A stretch of 64,000 nucleotides of DNA from Dawidia soli (GTDB lineage Bacteria > Bacteroidota > Bacteroidia > Cytophagales > Cyclobacteriaceae), in the NCBI RefSeq assembly GCF_018598185.1, contig NZ_JAHESC010000021.1:1-64000 (forward strand), written 5' to 3'. The translations under genes and the position numbers were made by a program. The notes beneath the pieces are model-generated. The model did no database searches, had not been told where the DNA came from, and saw nothing but the letters and a program-made list of their open reading frames with translations. Below are positions 54,160 to 62,736 of this stretch, one piece after another; position 1 is the stretch's first letter, and every line of letters begins with the position of its first letter.

Positions 54160-54628
54160 AGTAGCTTTCCTTGAATTTTTAGGAAAAAGAATCATAGACT
54201 ATGGAACTGTCCAGCTAGTTTTTCGTTTATGAATGAAAACCAAGGAAACCCCAGATGAAACAAAAGTTTCCTGGCTTTGTATCCATCGGGGAAGTACTCG
54301 AATCTAGAATTTAGAGAAGTTGATTTGCAGGGGAGGGGTACCGGCTCGGGCGTAAGTCCGGGCCGGTTTTGTTTTAAGGCTTACCGTTGTTAAAACACCT
54401 TGCTGAGCCTTAAAACATGTTCAAACAGACGAATAAACAAAGAAAAAGCGCCCGGTCCGGGCAATATTCCGGCATGCTTACCGACTCAGAGGTTATAAAA
54501 GGCGCTTCTGCCGAGATAACAGGCGCATCACCCGGATTTCATGAAAAAATATCTCAAAAACTTGAACCTGGACGCCTTTCAGGCGTTGAAGGAAACAATG
54601 GAAACTTTTTTTAGTAATAACGTTTCCG
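54160..54628. other. Intergenic region upstream of the TetR operon
   Basis: About 470 bp. It contains a terminator-like stem (54340-54367), a GCCCGGTCCGGGC palindrome near 54451 and a possible 37-residue frame from ATG 54541 that runs into the TetR start. No well-supported gene is seen. Confidence 0.55.
54340..54375 (+). terminator. Terminator-like hairpin after the sigma/membrane gene pair
   Basis: ACCGGC (54340-54345) pairs with GCCGGT (54362-54367), with additional CGG/CCG pairs inside, followed by TTTGTTTT. It lies about 180 bp after the last stop, so a long 3' region or another unit may precede it. Confidence 0.6.
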
Positions 54629-54636
54629 TAGTTTTG
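54629..54636 (+). promoter_or_regulatory. -7 box directly before the TetR gene
   Basis: TAGTTTTG matches TAnnTTTG and ends only 4 bp before ATG 54641. If it is used, the transcript would begin at or next to the start codon, i.e. be leaderless. The -33 region is a T-run (near 54606-54612). Confidence 0.4.
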
Positions 54637-54640
54637 TTGC

Positions 54641-55273
54641 ATGGAAGAATCTGAACAACGGGAAAAACTGCTGAAAGGGGCCACGGAGCTTTTTATGCGC
54701 TACGGCTTGCGGAGTGTCTCCATGGACGACATTGCGCGGCAGCTGGGGGTATCGAAAAAGACGATCTACCAATATTTTACCGATAAGGACGATATGGTAG
54801 CCACCGTGGTGAAGACACACATGGAGCGACAGCAACAGCAGTTCGATGAGATCACGCGTGTAGCGAAAGACGCCGTGGACGAGATGGTTCGCCTGTCATA
54901 CTGTTTGAAAGAGAGTATGCGGGAAACAAACCCGACCGTGCTGTACGACATGCAGAAGTACCATCCGCGGGCGTGGGGTGAGTGGCTGGCTTTTAAGAAC
55001 AAGGTGATCCGCGAGAGCATTGTCCGCAATCTCCGGTCGGGCATGGCCGAAGGCTATTTCCGTGCAGACCTGCATATAGACACTATCGCCAACATGCGGC
55101 TGGAAGCGGTGCAGATGGGCTTCGACCAAAGCATCTTCCCGCGCGATAAGTATAGCCTGCCCGATGTACAGGTACAGCTCTTTGAACATTTCGTCCAGGG
55201 AGTCCTGACCGACAAAGGCCGTACGCTATACCAGCAATACAAAGAGAAAACCGTAGAAATATCAAACCCTTAA
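54641..55273 (+). CDS. TetR/AcrR-family regulator
   Basis: 210 residues. The N-terminal helix-turn-helix is LRSVSMDDIARQLGVSKKTI then YQYFTDKDDMV (about 23-55). The C-terminal helical domain binds a ligand and dimerises. It is followed after 8 bp by a TolC-adaptor-RND operon, so it probably represses these genes until an efflux substrate binds (inference from the standard arrangement). Confidence 0.92.
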   Translation: MEESEQREKLLKGATELFMRYGLRSVSMDDIARQLGVSKKTIYQYFTDKDDMVATVVKTHMERQQQQFDEITRVAKDAVDEMVRLSYCLKESMRETNPTVLYDMQKYHPRAWGEWLAFKNKVIRESIVRNLRSGMAEGYFRADLHIDTIANMRLEAVQMGFDQSIFPRDKYSLPDVQVQLFEHFVQGVLTDKGRTLYQQYKEKTVEISNP

Positions 55274-55281
55274 TAACCGCT

Positions 55282-56760
55282 ATGAAACGCTTGTATCAAA
55301 CACTTTTACTCACACTTGTCATACCGTTGTGGACGCACGCGCAACAACAGGATACGACTTCTGGCCTATCGCTAGACGATTGTATCAAGTACGCGCTAGA
55401 AAACGCTGTAGACGCTAAGAACGTTCGCGTAGATGAGCGGATCGCGGAGGCGAAAGTTAAGGAGACTGTAGGGCAAGGACTACCACAGATCAGCGGCGAT
55501 GTGCAACTGGCACACAATCAAAAGCTGCAACGATTCTTTAATCAGTATTCCGTGGTGCAGGGATTTGCCGGCGTCGACCCAGAAACGGGGCTGCCGCTGT
55601 TAAATGTTCCGGGCGTTGAAGGCACTGATATCGTGGCCATGAACAGCCCTTTTCAGTTGAAGAGCACGGGTGACGCGAAGCTCACGATTACGCAACTGCT
55701 GTTCAGTGGCTCGTACCTAGTGGGATTAAAGGCGGCATCTACCTATAAGGAACTGGCATATAAAACTACAGAGCAAACGGAAATCGAGTTGATTCAAGCC
55801 GTAACGAAGGCTTATTACTCAGTGCTGATTGCCAATGAACGCATCGCTTTATTTGATAACAACATCGCGCGCGTAGACTCGTTGCTGCGCAGCACGAGTG
55901 CCATGAATAAGAACGGTTTTTCGGAAGAGATCGATGTAGACCGCATTCGGGTGCAACTCAACAACCTGAAAATCGACCGGATCAAGGGACTCAATGCTCA
56001 GGCGCTAAGTTTGGCATTGTTGAAATTTCAAATGAATTACCCCATGGCTGAACCGCTACAGGTGAAGGGCAGCATCCAATCGGTGAAGATCGATGACAGT
56101 GTTTTGGCCGGTCTTCAGGAGGGCTTTGATCCCAAGAATCGCATAGATTACAAGGTGCTTGAAGTGCAACGTGAGCTGCAACGCCTGGATATCAAGAACA
56201 AGTATGCCGCGGGCATGCCCAAGTTGTCGGCCTTTGCCAACTTAGGGTACTCGACACAGTCACCCAACATTGGCGGATTGTTTAAGACAGAAACAAACCT
56301 GAAAGACAACGGTATATTAGGGCCGGATAAATGGTATAGTTACAGCATGTTTGGCGTAACGTTAAATGTACCCATCTTCAGCGGTCTGCAACGCACTTAC
56401 CAGGTGCAACAAGCGAAACTTTCAATGTTGAAGATCGAAAACAACTTTACGAAATTGAACCGCACTATCGAGCGAGACATTGAGCAGAATAGTATCACGT
56501 TCCGTAATTCGCTGGAATCACTTAAGGCGCAGGAGGAGAATATGCGGTTAGCCGCAAAGGTAGCGCGTGTAACGAAGATCAAATATGAGCAAGGTGTGGG
56601 CTCGAACATCGAGGTGACCGACGCAGAGAGTAGCCTCCGCGAATCGCAGGTAAATTACTATAATGCGCTGTTCGACGCTATCGTAGCCAAGATCGATATG
56701 GAAAGAACCTATGGCAAGATTGATCCGGCCAACTATACCACTACAACCAACCAAAAGTAA
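55282..56760 (+). CDS. TolC-family outer membrane efflux protein
   Basis: 492 residues. Signal peptide (about 1-21, ending WTHA). Two TolC-like repeats: the first with LSLDDCIKYALENAVDAKN, the second ending VTDAESSLRESQVNYYNALF. The protein forms the outer membrane channel of the pump encoded downstream. Gap to the adaptor gene is 12 bp. Confidence 0.92.
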   Translation: MKRLYQTLLLTLVIPLWTHAQQQDTTSGLSLDDCIKYALENAVDAKNVRVDERIAEAKVKETVGQGLPQISGDVQLAHNQKLQRFFNQYSVVQGFAGVDPETGLPLLNVPGVEGTDIVAMNSPFQLKSTGDAKLTITQLLFSGSYLVGLKAASTYKELAYKTTEQTEIELIQAVTKAYYSVLIANERIALFDNNIARVDSLLRSTSAMNKNGFSEEIDVDRIRVQLNNLKIDRIKGLNAQALSLALLKFQMNYPMAEPLQVKGSIQSVKIDDSVLAGLQEGFDPKNRIDYKVLEVQRELQRLDIKNKYAAGMPKLSAFANLGYSTQSPNIGGLFKTETNLKDNGILGPDKWYSYSMFGVTLNVPIFSGLQRTYQVQQAKLSMLKIENNFTKLNRTIERDIEQNSITFRNSLESLKAQEENMRLAAKVARVTKIKYEQGVGSNIEVTDAESSLRESQVNYYNALFDAIVAKIDMERTYGKIDPANYTTTTNQK

Positions 56761-56772
56761 GAACCAATCCGT

Positions 56773-57933
56773 ATGAAAAATATCCGTACTATGAAACCGA
56801 ATGTATATACTTCCCTGGGAGCCCTTACAATCGCCGCGTTTATGGCAGCTTGTGGTGGCGGTGGCGGTACCAAGGACCTCACCAAAAAGCAAGACGAGCT
56901 GAAGAAGAAAAAAGCCCAACAGGTCGAGCTGACAAAAGAGATCAAGGATCTGGAAGCCGAAATCGCGAAGCTGAGCCCCGATTCCTCCAAAGTGAAGGCG
57001 AAAGACATCGAGGTGAAGGAACTCGCGCCGCGCGCGTTCGAGCACTATGTGAAAACACAAGGGCAGATCGAAGCCGAGGATAATATTCTGGTCAGCGCCA
57101 AATCCGCCGGCGTAGTAACACAGGTATTTGTAAAAGAAGGTCAGCAGGTATCGAAAGGGCAGGTGCTCGCCCAGATCGAAAATTCGGTCATACAGCGCAA
57201 CATCGAGGCGCAACGCTCGGAACTCGACCTGGCTGTTACGATGTACGAACGTCAGAAAAATCTATGGGATCAAAAGATCGGCACCGAGGTGCAGTATTTG
57301 CAGGCCAAAACTAAGAAAGAAGGGCTGGAGCGTCAGATCGCATCCCTTCAGGAGCAGCTCGACATGAGCCGCATCAAGGCGCCCATCAGCGGTACTGTCG
57401 ATGAGGTTACCGTAAAGGTAGGCGAGAACATCGCCCCCGGCATGCCGGCCGTGCGCGTGGTAAACGCGTCGGACCTTAAAGTAAAGGCCAACGTGTCAGA
57501 GGCGTATGTAACGGCCATCAAGAAAAACAATAAAGTGCGCGTGGTGCTGCCGGACCTCAACAACCGTGAGATCGAAGCCACTGTCACTTTTGTGGGCAAG
57601 AACATCGATCCGCTGTCGCGTACCTTCCCGGTGGAAGTGAAACTGAAGCCGCAAGCCGACCTGCGTCCCAATATGACCGCCGTAATCAAAGTGATCTACC
57701 ACACAGAAGCGTCCACACTCGTGATCCCGGCCAACATTGTGCAGTCGATCAATGATGAGAAAGTGGTATATATCGCCGAGGCGGCCGGTAAAGACACCGT
57801 GGCACGTCGCAAGGTTGTGAAAGTGGCCGGTGTGTTCGACAATCTCGCCCAGGTAGAAGGCCTTAAGCCGGGTGACAAAGTCATCACGACCGGCTACCAG
57901 GGCCTCAACGACGGCGAGCCGGTAAAACTGTAA
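56773..57933 (+). CDS. RND periplasmic adaptor lipoprotein
   Basis: 386 residues. A lipobox (AFMAACGGGGG, Cys about residue 27) anchors it in the membrane. A lysine-rich coiled coil (KKQDELKKKKAQQVELTKEI) precedes the lipoyl/barrel-sandwich domain (VSAKSAGVVTQVFVKEGQQV), the hairpin (VTMYERQKNLWDQKIGTEVQ), and beta-barrel and membrane-proximal domains. It joins the RND pump to the TolC channel. ATG 56794 is also possible. Confidence 0.93.
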   Translation: MKNIRTMKPNVYTSLGALTIAAFMAACGGGGGTKDLTKKQDELKKKKAQQVELTKEIKDLEAEIAKLSPDSSKVKAKDIEVKELAPRAFEHYVKTQGQIEAEDNILVSAKSAGVVTQVFVKEGQQVSKGQVLAQIENSVIQRNIEAQRSELDLAVTMYERQKNLWDQKIGTEVQYLQAKTKKEGLERQIASLQEQLDMSRIKAPISGTVDEVTVKVGENIAPGMPAVRVVNASDLKVKANVSEAYVTAIKKNNKVRVVLPDLNNREIEATVTFVGKNIDPLSRTFPVEVKLKPQADLRPNMTAVIKVIYHTEASTLVIPANIVQSINDEKVVYIAEAAGKDTVARRKVVKVAGVFDNLAQVEGLKPGDKVITTGYQGLNDGEPVKL

Positions 57934-57964
57934 TCGTGAAGACCTATCTCAACCCGAAGCTGAT

Positions 57965-60900
57965 ATGCAAGATTTAGAAAAAGAATTCAAACCCACCAGT
58001 TGGTCGATCGATAACAAGGTGAGCATTTATATTGCTACCGTGTTTATCTGTCTGGCAGGTATTATGACCTACCTGGCCCTGCCAAAGGAACAGTTCCCTG
58101 AAGTCGTGTTCCCGCAGATCTATGTGGCCACGGTATACCCGGGTGCTCCGTCGGATGTGGAGAACCTCATCACCAAGCAGCTCGAAAAGGAAATGAAGTC
58201 CATTTCGGGTGTGAAGAAAATGACCAGCAACTCGCTGCAGAACTTTTCGAACGTCATCATCGAGTTCCAGACGGACGTTTCGCTCGACAAGGCCAAGCAG
58301 GATGTAAAGGATGCCGTGGACCGCGCCAAGCAAGACCTGCCCAACGACCTGGAAGACGATCCGCAGGTAATTGATATCGACATTTCCGAAGTGCCGATCA
58401 TGAACGTAAACATCGCCGGTGACTATGACCTGGAGACGCTGCGCGAATATGCCGAGGACATGCAAGACAAGATCGAGTCGGTGAGCGAGATCCGTCGCGT
58501 GGATATCATCGGTGCGCTGGAGCGTGAGATCCAGATCAACGTCGACATGTACAAGCTTTCGCTGGCCGGCGTGGCATTTTCCGACATCGAGCAAGCGATC
58601 TCCGGCGAGAACCGCATCATCTCGGGGGGTGAGCTTTCCATGGATGGTGTAAAACGCTCGCTGACAGTAAACGGTGAATACGATGCGGCCGATCAGATCG
58701 GCAACACGGTGATCACCTCTGTCAAAGGTGGCAAAGTGTACCTCAAGGATCTGGCGGAAGTGATCGACTCGAACGAAGAGCAGGAGAGCTTTGCCCGTCT
58801 GGATGGAAAAAACGTAATCACGCTGAACGTCATCAAACGCGGTGGTGAAAACCTGATCAACGCGTCGGATAAGATCAACGAGATCGTCAAAGATTTCGAA
58901 GACAACATTCTGCCCAAAGGTGTAGACATCACCATCACGGCAGACCAGTCGGAAAACACGCGCATGACGCTGCACGACCTGATCAACACGATCATCATCG
59001 GTTTTGTGCTTGTAACCCTCATCCTCATGTTCTTCATGGGTGTGACCAACGCTATTTTCGTAGGCCTTTCCGTGCCGATCTCCAGCTTCATTGCCTTCAT
59101 CATCATGCCGACCCTCGGCTTTACGCTGAACATGATGACGCTGTTCTCGTTCCTGCTGGCCCTGGGTATCGTGGTGGACGACGCCATCGTGGTCATTGAA
59201 AATACGCACCGTATTTTCGACAACGGTAGAGTGCCTATCAAGCGCGCTGCAAAGATCGCTGCCGGCGAAGTGTTCCTGCCCGTCTTGACGGGTACCATGG
59301 TGGTACTGGCTCCGTTCGTGCCGCTGATGTTCTGGCCGGGTGTGATCGGCAGTTTCATGTTCTACCTGCCCGTAACCCTGATCATTGCGTTGTTGGCATC
59401 GCTGCTGGTGGCCTATATCATGAACCCGGTATTTGCCGTGGACTTCATGGGCGAGCACGAGCACGACCACAGCGACTCTAAATTTACACGTGGCTTTAAG
59501 ATCACCTCCATCGTGATGGGTTCGATCGCGCTTGTGTCATACATAACCGGTATTATCGGGTTGGGTAACTTCACCGTTTTCATGTACCTGCTGTACTGCT
59601 CGTATCACTTCCTGCTGGTACGTGTCATTAGTTCTTTCCAGACAAATGCCTGGCCCGGCGTGCAATCGTGGTATAAAGCCCGTATCAGCTGGCTGCTGCA
59701 GGGCAGACGTCCCTGGGGAGTGGTAGGCTTCGTGCTCTTCCTGTTCGTCTTCTCGTTCTGGTTCACCGGCGTGCGGAATCCTCCGGTGGTGTTCTTCCCG
59801 CAGGGCGATCCGAACTTTATCTTTGCGTACATCCGCATGCCCATCGGCACGCACCAGGATGTGACCGACTCTGTTACACGTGTGGTGGAACAACGCATCA
59901 CGAAAGTAGTGCAGGAGGACTCGGCACTCGTAAAGTCGATCATCTCCAACGTCGCCATCGGTGCCAGCGAAGATCCGTTTGAAAGCGGCCAGCAAGCGAG
60001 CCCGCACCTGGGTAAAGTAACGATCGCGTTCGTCGATTTTGCGAAGCGCGACAGCCGCAGCACGCGTGTGTACCTGCAAAAGATCCGCGAGGTGGTGAAA
60101 GGTATCAAAGGTGCGGAAGTATCGGTGGACCAGGAGCAGAACGGTCCGCCTACGGGCAAACCCATCAACATCGAGTTTTCCGCCGACGACTTCGACGCGC
60201 TCGTAGAGACTTCCATCAAAGCAAAGCGTTACCTCGACGGTCTGCAGATACCCGGTGTAGAAGAATTAAAATCCGACTTCCAGGCCGACAAGCCGGAAGT
60301 TGTGATCAAGATCGATCGGGAGAAGGCAAACCGCGAAGGCATCTCGACCGGCCAGATCGGTATGGCCCTGCGTACGGCGATCTACGGTGTGGAAGTGTCT
60401 AAATTCCGCGATGAGAACGATGACTATCCTATTCAGCTGCGCATTCGTCGCAGCCAGCGCAACGACCTGAATACACTCATGAACCTGCCGATCACCTATC
60501 GGGACATGGCAAGTGGTGGCGCTGTGCGAGAAATACCGCTGTCGGCGATTGCTACGGCAGAGTATTCCAACAGCTACGCCGGCATTCGCCGCATCGACCA
60601 GAAGCGGGTGGTTACGTTGTCGTCAAACGTATTGAGCGACTACAACGCCAACGAAGTAGTGGCATCGATCCAGGCGGCCCTGGCAGACTTCCCCAAACCC
60701 GACGGCGTGGATGTACGCATGACGGGTGAACAGGAAGACCAGGCCGAAACCGGTACATTCCTCGTGGTGGCGTTGTTCGTAGCCCTGGGGTTGATCTTTA
60801 TGATCCTCGTGATCCAGTTCAACTCGGTAGCGAAACCTTTGATCATTATGTCGGAGATCTTCCTGAGTATCATCGGTGTGTTGCTCGGCTTCTCGTTGTT

Positions 60901-61372
60901 CCGCATGGAGATCTCGATCGTTATGACTGGTGTAGGGGTTCTGGCACTTGCCGGTATCGTCGTACGAAACGGTATCCTGCTGGTCGAATTTACCGATCTG
61001 CTCATTTCACAAGGGATGGAGGTCAAAGCCGCCGTTATCGAAGCTGCACAGACCCGTATGACGCCCGTGTTGTTGACCGCGATGGCTGCTACCCTGGGTC
61101 TTATTCCGCTCGCGGTCGGTTTTAACATCGACTTTGTGACGATGTTCACCGAGCTCAACCCGCACATCTTCTTTGGCGGTGACAACGTGTCGTTCTGGGG
61201 CCCGCTGTCCTGGACAATGATCTTCGGTCTGATCTTCGGTACGTTCCTGACACTGATCTTTGTGCCGGTGCTTTACCTGCTTTCCGCACCCAAAAAAGTG
61301 CACGTAGCCGATACGCATCAAAACACTGCGCACGAAGAAGGCAACGCCCCTTCACCGCTGCCGAGCATATAA
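57965..61372 (+). CDS. RND efflux permease
   Basis: 1135 residues. A proton-driven inner-membrane pump of the HAE/AcrB type. The N-terminal start IATVFICLAGIMTYLALPKEQFP, two periplasmic porter domains and the helix IVVDDAIVVIENTHRIF (proton-relay acids) are recognised. After the sixth helix, an acidic/histidine stretch MGEHEHDHSD and two extra hydrophobic segments appear before the second half. The second half ends with VRNGILLVEFTDLLISQG. The gene is 31 bp after the adaptor gene, and a hairpin follows. Substrate unknown. Confidence 0.94.
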   Translation: MQDLEKEFKPTSWSIDNKVSIYIATVFICLAGIMTYLALPKEQFPEVVFPQIYVATVYPGAPSDVENLITKQLEKEMKSISGVKKMTSNSLQNFSNVIIEFQTDVSLDKAKQDVKDAVDRAKQDLPNDLEDDPQVIDIDISEVPIMNVNIAGDYDLETLREYAEDMQDKIESVSEIRRVDIIGALEREIQINVDMYKLSLAGVAFSDIEQAISGENRIISGGELSMDGVKRSLTVNGEYDAADQIGNTVITSVKGGKVYLKDLAEVIDSNEEQESFARLDGKNVITLNVIKRGGENLINASDKINEIVKDFEDNILPKGVDITITADQSENTRMTLHDLINTIIIGFVLVTLILMFFMGVTNAIFVGLSVPISSFIAFIIMPTLGFTLNMMTLFSFLLALGIVVDDAIVVIENTHRIFDNGRVPIKRAAKIAAGEVFLPVLTGTMVVLAPFVPLMFWPGVIGSFMFYLPVTLIIALLASLLVAYIMNPVFAVDFMGEHEHDHSDSKFTRGFKITSIVMGSIALVSYITGIIGLGNFTVFMYLLYCSYHFLLVRVISSFQTNAWPGVQSWYKARISWLLQGRRPWGVVGFVLFLFVFSFWFTGVRNPPVVFFPQGDPNFIFAYIRMPIGTHQDVTDSVTRVVEQRITKVVQEDSALVKSIISNVAIGASEDPFESGQQASPHLGKVTIAFVDFAKRDSRSTRVYLQKIREVVKGIKGAEVSVDQEQNGPPTGKPINIEFSADDFDALVETSIKAKRYLDGLQIPGVEELKSDFQADKPEVVIKIDREKANREGISTGQIGMALRTAIYGVEVSKFRDENDDYPIQLRIRRSQRNDLNTLMNLPITYRDMASGGAVREIPLSAIATAEYSNSYAGIRRIDQKRVVTLSSNVLSDYNANEVVASIQAALADFPKPDGVDVRMTGEQEDQAETGTFLVVALFVALGLIFMILVIQFNSVAKPLIIMSEIFLSIIGVLLGFSLFRMEISIVMTGVGVLALAGIVVRNGILLVEFTDLLISQGMEVKAAVIEAAQTRMTPVLLTAMAATLGLIPLAVGFNIDFVTMFTELNPHIFFGGDNVSFWGPLSWTMIFGLIFGTFLTLIFVPVLYLLSAPKKVHVADTHQNTAHEEGNAPSPLPSI

Positions 61373-61397
61373 GCTTCCGTCAATAAACTATTTTTCC

Positions 61398-61434
61398 GCA
61401 AAAGTCGTCTTACATACCGTGGGACGACTTTTGC
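61398..61434. terminator. Hairpin between the RND permease and metallophosphoesterase genes
   Basis: GCAAAAGTCGTC (61398-61409) and GACGACTTTTGC (61423-61434) form a perfect 12-bp stem with a 13-nt loop, only 4 bp before ATG 61439. The right arm contains TTTT. It may end the efflux operon, or fold in the leader of the phosphoesterase mRNA. Confidence 0.7.
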
Positions 61435-61438
61435 ATTT

Positions 61439-62692
61439 ATGAAGCAACGCATTATGACGCTGATATTGTTCTTTACGCTTTTCCTCCTGATCGATTACTA
61501 TGTGTTTCAGGCGGTCGTGACGGTGAGCCGTGACTGGACGCCGTTGTGGAAAAACGGTATCCGCTACGGATTCTGGGTGCCGACGGTGCTCGCGGGCATC
61601 GCGCTGGTGTGGTGGCTGTTCGCGGATCCGTATCAATACAGCGCTACCGTGCGTACGCTGATCTTCACGGGCCTTGCCGGCGCGTATATCTCCAAGCTAT
61701 TCGCGGTGCTGGTGCTGTTCATGGACGACATACAACGCGGTGTGCGCTGGGCGGTGGCTTATTTTCAGAAGGGAGATCATGCCAGCGCCGCACCCGGCGA
61801 GGGCATCACGCGCTCGGAGTTTCTTGCCAAAACGGCCCTGGTAGCAGGCACGCTGCCGTTTGCGGGTATTGCGTACGGCATTATATCGGGTGCACACGAC
61901 TATCGCGTCAAGCGCACCACGGTGTACCTGCCTAACCTGCCGAAGGCTTTTGACGGTATCAGGATCGGGCAAGTATCGGACATCCATTCGGGGAGCTTTT
62001 TCAACAAAACCGCCGTGCAGGGCGGAGTCGATATGATGCTCGGCGAAAAGCCGGATGTGATCTTTTTTACCGGCGACCTGGTAAACAACGAATCTTCCGA
62101 GGTAAAGGACTACATCGATATTTTCAACAAGTTTAAGGCGCCGCTGGGTGTCTACTCCGTTACCGGCAACCACGACTATGGCGACTACAAGGCGTGGGCG
62201 TCGGCAAAAGATAAACAACGCAATTTCCAGGATTTGCTCGAAGCGCACCGGCTCATGGGCTTTAACCTGCTTATGAATGAACATCGCTTTATCGAACTGA
62301 ACGGCGAGCGCATGGCCGTGCTGGGTATCGAGAACTGGGGCGCCGGCCGCTTCACGCGCTATGGTAAATTGGACAAAGCCTATCAAGGCACGGAAGAAGC
62401 CGCGGTCAAATTACTGCTCTCGCACGACCCCAGCCACTGGGATGCACAGGTGCGTCCGTTGTATCCTGACATCAACATGGCCTTCGCCGGCCATACGCAC
62501 GGCTTTCAAATGGGCGTAGAGATCGGCAACATACGGTGGAGTCCCTCGCAGTATATCTACAAGCAGTGGGGCGGGCTTTACCAGGAAGGTTCGCAGTACC
62601 TGTATGTAAACCGCGGTTTCGGCTACCTCGGTTATCCCGGGCGTATCGGCATGCCGCCCGAGCTCACGATCGTGCAATTGAAACGCGCATAA
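61439..62692 (+). CDS. Membrane-anchored metallophosphoesterase, copy 1
   Basis: 417 residues. Three N-terminal hydrophobic segments (about 5-25, 40-60, 70-97) form a membrane anchor. A segment TRSEFLAKTALVAGTLPFAG (about 122-141) resembles a Tat signal with one Arg lost. The calcineurin-like domain follows: IGQVSDIHSG, FFTGDLVNN, VTGNHDYGD, LLSHDPSHW and FAGHTHGFQMG, all metal-binding motifs. The active domain is probably outside the cytoplasm. A tandem paralogue follows after 44 bp. Substrate unknown. Confidence 0.92.
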   Translation: MKQRIMTLILFFTLFLLIDYYVFQAVVTVSRDWTPLWKNGIRYGFWVPTVLAGIALVWWLFADPYQYSATVRTLIFTGLAGAYISKLFAVLVLFMDDIQRGVRWAVAYFQKGDHASAAPGEGITRSEFLAKTALVAGTLPFAGIAYGIISGAHDYRVKRTTVYLPNLPKAFDGIRIGQVSDIHSGSFFNKTAVQGGVDMMLGEKPDVIFFTGDLVNNESSEVKDYIDIFNKFKAPLGVYSVTGNHDYGDYKAWASAKDKQRNFQDLLEAHRLMGFNLLMNEHRFIELNGERMAVLGIENWGAGRFTRYGKLDKAYQGTEEAAVKLLLSHDPSHWDAQVRPLYPDINMAFAGHTHGFQMGVEIGNIRWSPSQYIYKQWGGLYQEGSQYLYVNRGFGYLGYPGRIGMPPELTIVQLKRA

Positions 62693-62736
62693 ACCAAAGA
62701 AAGTAGTACCTTCCGGCTTACATTGTCTGGTAAGCG

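Noticed and set aside
54417-54614. Plus-strand frame of 65 codons
   Set aside because: Starts in intergenic DNA, low-complexity product, no paralogue or motif, and crosses a GC palindrome.
57974-59470. Minus-strand open frame of 498 codons
   Set aside because: Antisense to the RND permease; His/Asp/Val-rich composition typical of the complement of real codons, no domain seen.
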